A stretch of DNA of 64,000 bases from Emcibacter sp. (GTDB lineage Bacteria; Pseudomonadota; Alphaproteobacteria; Sphingomonadales; Emcibacteraceae), in the NCBI GenBank assembly GCA_021741205.1, contig JAIOYI010000001.1:62001-126000 (forward strand), read 5' to 3'. Within the stretch, counting starts at the first letter, position 1; each line of letters starts with the position of its first letter. Shown piece by piece: positions 58,757 through 64,000 of this stretch. Made by a program: the position numbers and the translations under genes. The notes under the pieces are model-generated. The model did no database searches. It was given only the letters and a program-made list of their open reading frames with translations, and was not told the origin of the DNA.

Positions 58757-60970
58757 TCAAGCAGCCCTAACGTCCGCAAGAAATTGTTCCACATCCTTTT
58801 TAAGGGTTTCTGAAATGCGGCCAAGCTCGTTGGAAACGGACAGCACCTGTTCACCAGCAGTACCCGTTTCATCGGCACCTTGGGCCACTTGAACAATATT
58901 GCTTGATACCTCTTGAGTACCCGTGGCAACCTGTTGGATATTATTGGATATCTCGTTGGTTGCCGCACTTTGTTGTTCAATAGCGGCCTGAATGCCCATC
59001 GTGGTCTCATTGGATTTATTATTGACGGCAACAATATTCTTGATGCTCTCCACCGCCATTTTTGTCAAATTCTGCATTTCAGCAATTTGCGCGGCAATTT
59101 CGCTTGTGGCCTGACTGGTTTGGCCTGCAAGGGTCTTGACCTCGTTGGCCACAACCGCAAAGCCTTTGCCTGCATCCCCCGCACGGGCTGATTCAATGGT
59201 CGCATTAAGGGCAAGAAGATTTGTCTGCTCAGCAATGTCACTGATGATACCAATAACATTATTAATCTTATCCGCCGCCGTCGCCAAGGCGGAAATTGCT
59301 GTTTCGCTTTTGCTCGCCTCTTGCACAGCTTCCTTTGAAATCTCACTCGCTGTCAAAATTTGCCGTCTGATTTCGCCAACGGAACTGCTCAGCTCCTCTG
59401 CGGCAGAGGCAACCATATTCACATTGGTTGCAGCCTCTTCTGAAGCAGCCGAGACTATAGCAGACCGACTTTGTGTATCACCCGATGTCACCACCAATTG
59501 TTTGGCGGTAGCGCTCATTTCCGTGGAAGATGCTGCCATGACTTCGAGCATCTCTGTAACCTTGCGATCAAAGTCTGAAATCAAGTTACTGACTTTTGTA
59601 GCACGCTTTTCTCTTTCTTCTACGGCTAGGCGTTCCCGTTCAATCTCTTCGCGTTCCCGCACTGTCTCAGCATCTCGTATTTCTTTGTCCCGTTGAAGCT
59701 GGGCACGCTCAGCTTCTTTTGTTTCATTTTCAAGACGAATACGCTCAATAGCACTTTGCTTAAATGCTTCCACGGACTCCGCTATGGTTCCCACTTCATC
59801 GGCACGATCTCTGTGTGGTATTTCAACCGATGTATCACCCTCGGCCAATGTAGTCATGGCAGTAATAATAGAAGCCACAGGTTTTGTAATAGAACCTGCC
59901 ACCAAAAGCGCTATAGCAACAGACAAGCCCAACCCAACAGCTAATAAAATCCACAATAAGGTCATCAAACTATGAGAGCTAGAAAGTGCATCCTCCACAT
60001 CGCTTGACAGCAAATTACGCTGATTAGCAACCATACCACCTTTGCCGTCAGCACCAACCAACGTATTAAGAAGTAATTTCGCACGAGGAGCGGCCTCTGT
60101 CACCAAAGTATAATTGGCCATATTCCATTTATCTGATCCGCGAATAGAAAACATTTGATCAGGAATAGACGCAAATTCTTCCCTTTTATCTGAGAAAATT
60201 TTAAAAGCCTTGGCCTGATCCCTAGAAAGCAATCCGGACGCTTTATCCAGATCTTGAAATCTTGTTTCGTTCTTTTCCCACAATTTTTCAAATTTATCCT
60301 TATAATCGTTATCACCCGTCAGTAAAAAGGCTCTGATATTTGCAAGCCCAATGCCAAGCGTTCCCCTAACATCGGCCATAATACCAAGCAATCTTTTACG
60401 CTCAGCCGTAGCAGGCATCTGACCTTCTAAATCAATTAACTGCGTGATTTGTGCAATCATTATTTCAGCTCTTGGCATAGCCTCATTTCTTAGAATAATA
60501 TTGGCAGGAAATTGTTCAGAACTATTGGCAATATTTTCAACAGTTGTCTGTGCCATACGAAACTCTTCCAAGGTAACTTTAAAGTCACTCCACTTTTTAA
60601 TATTGTCCGCATTTGTCCAATTTTTGGATAATTTATCCATATCAATCTTCGCGCTGTCAATATCCGCCCAGACTTCCGCTCTTTGGGTTTTAAAGTTATC
60701 ATTTCCCGTGAGCATCCACCCCCGTAAAGAGGCCAGAGATGCATAAACATCTTTCACCAAAGAAGAGCTTGCCGCCGATGTTGGAACACGCAGTTGATCA
60801 ACGCGCACAACCTGAGAATCTATATAACTTAATCGCGAAATGGTTAGACCAACCGCAATAGCAATAATCAAACATACGGCTCCAAAACCGATAAGCAGCC
60901 GAGATCTTATGGTTAACTGATTTAATTTAGTGAATAAATACCCTGAGTTAGTTTTGACCTGTTTTAACAT
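58757..60970 (-). CDS. Methyl-accepting chemotaxis protein with large periplasmic helical sensor
   Basis: A 737-residue membrane receptor. The N-terminal membrane helix (~25-46) is followed by a ~290-residue periplasmic, helix-rich sensor with two similar halves ([13 protein letters not shown] and [11 protein letters not shown], both near xLTGxxD), like helical bimodular (HBM) sensors. The second membrane helix (~335-358) leads to HAMP ([19 protein letters not shown]), then the coiled-coil signalling domain with the hairpin tip near [25 protein letters not shown]. No C-terminal CheR-binding pentapeptide is seen. No che genes are near, so it is an orphan receptor. The ligand is unknown. Confidence 0.93.
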   Translation of the reverse strand: MLKQVKTNSGYLFTKLNQLTIRSRLLIGFGAVCLIIAIAVGLTISRLSYIDSQVVRVDQLRVPTSAASSSLVKDVYASLASLRGWMLTGNDNFKTQRAEVWADIDSAKIDMDKLSKNWTNADNIKKWSDFKVTLEEFRMAQTTVENIANSSEQFPANIILRNEAMPRAEIMIAQITQLIDLEGQMPATAERKRLLGIMADVRGTLGIGLANIRAFLLTGDNDYKDKFEKLWEKNETRFQDLDKASGLLSRDQAKAFKIFSDKREEFASIPDQMFSIRGSDKWNMANYTLVTEAAPRAKLLLNTLVGADGKGGMVANQRNLLSSDVEDALSSSHSLMTLLWILLAVGLGLSVAIALLVAGSITKPVASIITAMTTLAEGDTSVEIPHRDRADEVGTIAESVEAFKQSAIERIRLENETKEAERAQLQRDKEIRDAETVREREEIERERLAVEEREKRATKVSNLISDFDRKVTEMLEVMAASSTEMSATAKQLVVTSGDTQSRSAIVSAASEEAATNVNMVASAAEELSSSVGEIRRQILTASEISKEAVQEASKSETAISALATAADKINNVIGIISDIAEQTNLLALNATIESARAGDAGKGFAVVANEVKTLAGQTSQATSEIAAQIAEMQNLTKMAVESIKNIVAVNNKSNETTMGIQAAIEQQSAATNEISNNIQQVATGTQEVSSNIVQVAQGADETGTAGEQVLSVSNELGRISETLKKDVEQFLADVRAA

Positions 60971-61386
60971 GATTTGCCCTTTAATCCTTTAATATTCAAA
61001 TTTTATTGTTTTTCTTTATTGTTTTTTTCTTAAATCAAAATTTATGTAGCAACATAAACGAAATACTTACTTTACATTTGATTCATAAGGATAAAATTAA
61101 ATGTTTAATATAAAGTTTATAAATTAATGATTTTCAAAAAGAATACGGCCTATGTCTTTTGGGATATTAGAAAAAATTAGTTAATTTAATAAGTAATTCT
61201 ATGCCATAAGGCATAGGCCAATAGATAAGGTAGTCGTAATGATAAATGACAGAGAATTCACATAAACGCACAAAAGGCATCTCATTGAGATGATTTATAT
61301 AAAAAAATATAAAGGCTGAAAATATTAAATGCTCTCAAATAAGAAAATATCTTTTTCTCCCCCCCGCAATCCCTTATAAAGATCCT
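60971..61386. other. Intergenic region between chemoreceptor and ubiD
   Basis: 416 very AT-rich bases between divergent starts. Two short hairpins are present: ATGCC/GGCAT at 61201-61214 and CATCTC/GAGATG at 61278-61292. No gene, terminator or convincing promoter was found. Confidence 0.4.
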
Positions 61387-62919
61387 ATGACAAACAAAAT
61401 CGATAAATATACTTCACTCAGAGATTTTATTTTCCACCTAGAGAAGATGGGAAAATTAGTTCGGGTAACCGAACCCGTATCCACACATCTGGAAATGACG
61501 GAAATTCAAACTCGGGTTCTGGCCGAAGGTGGACCCGCCATTTTATTTGAAAATGTTATAAAGGCCGATGGCAGCAAAAGCCCTATGCCTGTGCTGGTTA
61601 ATTTATTTGGAACTGTGGAGCGGGTGGCGCTTGGTATGAATCGCGCCCCTTCAGAACTGCGCGCATTGGGCGAAATGCTCGCATCCCTGCGTCAGCCAGA
61701 ACCACCAAACGGTTTTAAGGAAGCCCTGCAGATGCTGCCCCTCTTGAAGGCAGCCATGAATGCAAGACCAAAGACTATTAAATCTGCCCCAGTGCAAGAT
61801 ATTGTTCTTACGGGTGATGACATTGATTTGAATGTCTTACCCATTCAGGGCTGCTGGCCGGGTGAGCCCGCCCCCCTGATTACATGGCCTCTGGTGGTCA
61901 CCAAAGGACCCGGAAAATCCCGTGAAGATGATTTTAATCTGGGCATTTACCGTATGCAGGTTTTAAACAAAAACCAAACGCTTATGCGGTGGTTAAAACA
62001 TCGGGGCGGCGCTCAGCATTTTCGGCGTTGGAAACAGAAAAAATCTGAACCCCTGCCCGTGGCGGTCGTGCTTGGGGCGGATCCTGCAACCATTTTGGGG
62101 GCGGTCACACCCGTGCCTGACACCATGTCAGAATATCAATATGCGGGACTCTTACGAGGAAAAAAGACCGAACTGGTGAAATGCAAAACAATTCCCCTCA
62201 AGGTCCCCGCCCATGCGGAAATTGTCCTCGAAGGCCATGTATCTCTTGATGATTATCGAGACGAAGGTCCTTACGGCGATCACACAGGCTATTATAATAG
62301 TGTGGAAAAATTTCCCGTATTCACAATTTCTGCCATCACCATGCGGAAAGATCCCATTTACCTGTCCACATATACGGGAAGACCCCCTGATGAGCCAGCC
62401 ATATTGGGTGAAGCCTTAAACGAGGTCTTTATCCCGCTTTTGCAACAACAATTTCCTGAGATTGTGGATTTTTGGTTACCGCCCGAGGGATGCTCCTATC
62501 GCATTGCCGTTATCTCCATCAAAAAGGGTTATGCGGGTCATGCCAAACGAATTATGATGTCCACTTGGTCTTATCTTCGTCAATTTATGTATACAAAATT
62601 TGTCATTGTCGTTGATGATGATATTAACTGCCGTGACTGGAAGGACGTTGTCTGGGCCATGTCAACCCGCATGGACCCTGTACGGGACACCACCTTAATT
62701 GAAAATACTCCCATTGATTATTTGGATTTTGCCTCACCCATTTCTGGCCTTGGCGGTAAAATCGGCCTTGATGCCACCAATAAATTTGATGGTGAAAGCA
62801 ATCGGGAATGGGGGCACGAAATTGCCATGGATTCCGAAATTATAGATCGGGTGACTGAAAAATGGCAAAAGCTCAATCTGCCAACTTCGGGCAATCCTAT
62901 ATGGAAAAAGAATAAATGA
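61387..62919 (+). CDS. ubiD: UbiD-family prenylated-FMN-dependent decarboxylase (ubiquinone pathway)
   Basis: Decarboxylates 3-polyprenyl-4-hydroxybenzoate in ubiquinone synthesis, using prenylated FMN made by UbiX. The 510-residue chain has the family start [91 protein letters not shown] (core [10 protein letters not shown]), and [11 protein letters not shown], the last a strong UbiD signature. UbiA, which makes its substrate, is 8 kb away in the window. It overlaps pmbA by 4 bases (ATGA). Confidence 0.95.
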   Translation: MTNKIDKYTSLRDFIFHLEKMGKLVRVTEPVSTHLEMTEIQTRVLAEGGPAILFENVIKADGSKSPMPVLVNLFGTVERVALGMNRAPSELRALGEMLASLRQPEPPNGFKEALQMLPLLKAAMNARPKTIKSAPVQDIVLTGDDIDLNVLPIQGCWPGEPAPLITWPLVVTKGPGKSREDDFNLGIYRMQVLNKNQTLMRWLKHRGGAQHFRRWKQKKSEPLPVAVVLGADPATILGAVTPVPDTMSEYQYAGLLRGKKTELVKCKTIPLKVPAHAEIVLEGHVSLDDYRDEGPYGDHTGYYNSVEKFPVFTISAITMRKDPIYLSTYTGRPPDEPAILGEALNEVFIPLLQQQFPEIVDFWLPPEGCSYRIAVISIKKGYAGHAKRIMMSTWSYLRQFMYTKFVIVVDDDINCRDWKDVVWAMSTRMDPVRDTTLIENTPIDYLDFASPISGLGGKIGLDATNKFDGESNREWGHEIAMDSEIIDRVTEKWQKLNLPTSGNPIWKKNK

Positions 62920-64000
62920 CTGATCATAAAAATTTACAAGAAGACTATCTGGAAAAACTTAATTATCTGATTGACCGCGCTAAAAAGGCGGGTGCGAGTG
63001 ATTGTGATGCCCTGCTCTATTCTGGTCAATCATCATCTATTTCATGGCGTCTGGGAAAATTAGAGGATGTTGAACGATCAGAAGGAACGGATTTAGGTTT
63101 ACGGGTGTTTCTTGGCAAGCGTCAGGCCATCGTTTCTTCCAGTGATATGAGCAAAAAAACTCTTGATCTGTTGGTGGAGCGTGCCGTTGACATGGCAAAA
63201 AATGCGCCAGAAGATCACTATGCGGGGCTTGCTGATCCTGATTTACTTGCCTTAAAGTCATCGGATATTCCAGACCTTGATCTTTATGATGATACAGAAA
63301 AATCAGCAGAAGACCTAAAAACCCTAGCCCGCACTGTTGAAGAAACCGCCCTTGGTATAAAAGGCATCACCAATTCAGAAGGAGCCAGCGCCAGCAGCGG
63401 CAAGGGATTAATTGTAACGGCCAATTCAAATGGTTTTTCTGGCCACTATCAATCCAGTAATTTTTCGATCAGTATTTCGGTCATTGCGGGCAAAGACAAT
63501 GGCATGGAAAGAGATTATGCCTATTCTTCAAAAAGACATTTTTCTGATCTTCGGGAGGCGACCTCTATCGGGCAGGAGGCGGCCGAGAAAACCTTGCGCC
63601 GACTTCAGGCCAGAAAGGTAAAAACCTGTCAAGTACCCGTAATATTTGATCCTCGTGTTTCAAAAACTTTACTTGGTCATCTGGCGGGGGCCATAAATGG
63701 CGCCGCCATAGCCCGTGGAACCAGTTTCTTAAAAGATAAAATGGAAAAACCAATTTTCAGCAGTGGAATTTCTATCAAAGATAACCCGCACATTATACGC
63801 GGCCCCTCGTCCAAGCCCTTTGACGGCGAAGGATGCCGCAATCAAAAATTGGATATTGTCACAGATGGTATTTTAAATTGTTGGATATTGGATAGCACGA
63901 GCGCAAGACAGCTCGGCCTTGTGACCAATGGACGGGCGAGCCGCGGTACGTCCTCCCCACCTCACCCTTCTTCCACAAATCTCTATATTGATAAGGGGAA
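62916..64000 (+). CDS. pmbA: TldE/PmbA-type metalloprotease, N-terminal part (cut by window edge)
   Basis: Partner of TldD in a heterodimeric metalloprotease that matures or degrades peptides such as microcin B17 and CcdA. The frame starts ATG 62916, overlapping the ubiD stop, and remains open to the window end (361 codons). The start [20 protein letters not shown] and then [19 protein letters not shown] match PmbA/TldE; further on are [37 protein letters not shown] and [22 protein letters not shown]. TldE subunits lack the zinc-binding residues, which lie in TldD; I cannot check TldD here. The end of the gene is outside the window. Confidence 0.94.
   Translation, partial: MTDHKNLQEDYLEKLNYLIDRAKKAGASDCDALLYSGQSSSISWRLGKLEDVERSEGTDLGLRVFLGKRQAIVSSSDMSKKTLDLLVERAVDMAKNAPEDHYAGLADPDLLALKSSDIPDLDLYDDTEKSAEDLKTLARTVEETALGIKGITNSEGASASSGKGLIVTANSNGFSGHYQSSNFSISISVIAGKDNGMERDYAYSSKRHFSDLREATSIGQEAAEKTLRRLQARKVKTCQVPVIFDPRVSKTLLGHLAGAINGAAIARGTSFLKDKMEKPIFSSGISIKDNPHIIRGPSSKPFDGEGCRNQKLDIVTDGILNCWILDSTSARQLGLVTNGRASRGTSSPPHPSSTNLYIDKG

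Overview
The window looks like a stretch of an alphaproteobacterial chromosome of moderate-to-low GC (AT-rich, especially between genes). The lineage call rests on a circularly permuted two-piece tmRNA gene, an alpha-type SspB, the hflK-hflC-DUF2065-degP order, the bamD-recN-ligA order, an alphaproteobacterial-type glutamate-cysteine ligase, and ubiA divergent from rsmE. It is not close enough to a model species for me to name a genus. I see no insertion sequence, prophage, CRISPR array, tRNA or rRNA. Most of the window is housekeeping DNA with a few accessory blocks.

Layout. 1-4.8 kb: end of pheT, two tandem paralogous methyltransferases, lepA. 4.8-9.7 kb (minus strand): a protein joining a retropepsin-like RimB-type domain to a RimK-type ATP-grasp ligase, then ilvB-ilvN-ilvC for branched-chain amino acids. 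9.9-19.4 kb: miaA/serB divergent, peroxiredoxin, degP, DUF2065, hflC, hflK divergent from apbC, a CoA-binding protein, thyA-folA. 19.5-25.1 kb: permuted ssrA, a copper-type pair (DUF2946 protein and TonB-dependent receptor), sspB, class I fumarase, a ribbon-helix-helix protein. 25.1-33.8 kb: a large AsmA-family protein, a hotdog thioesterase, a ClC chloride channel, a UvrD/PcrA helicase. 33.8-39.1 kb: three tandem secreted DUF2807 proteins, prmA, an unknown small repeat protein, a GNAT-TetR pair with a likely TetR operator. 39.3-46.5 kb: bamD-recN-ligA, an orphan znuA with a convincing Zur-box match, gshA. 46.6-52.5 kb (plus strand): a secreted pentapeptide-like protein, a histidine-rich membrane protein, and a lipid-linked glycan module (GT2, SMR-like carrier, methyltransferase, GT-C). 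52.5-64 kb: rsmE/ubiA, a GT4 glycosyltransferase, a K+-independent H+-pyrophosphatase next to soluble pyrophosphatase, a chemoreceptor, ubiD, and the start of pmbA/tldE.

How the genes work together. ssrA and sspB, about 3 kb apart, encode the tag and the ClpXP adaptor for rescued proteins; HflKC and DegP add membrane and periplasmic quality control. UbiA and UbiD are consecutive activities of ubiquinone synthesis. HppA and Ppa both consume pyrophosphate, one conserving the energy as a proton gradient. The copper receptor pair and ZnuA concern metal uptake.

The least explained parts are the DUF2807 trio with an invariant cysteine spacing, the 79-residue protein built from a repeated FMDLL motif, and the plus-strand glycan block lying between gshA and rsmE. 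None of these amounts to a proven new system from sequence alone.
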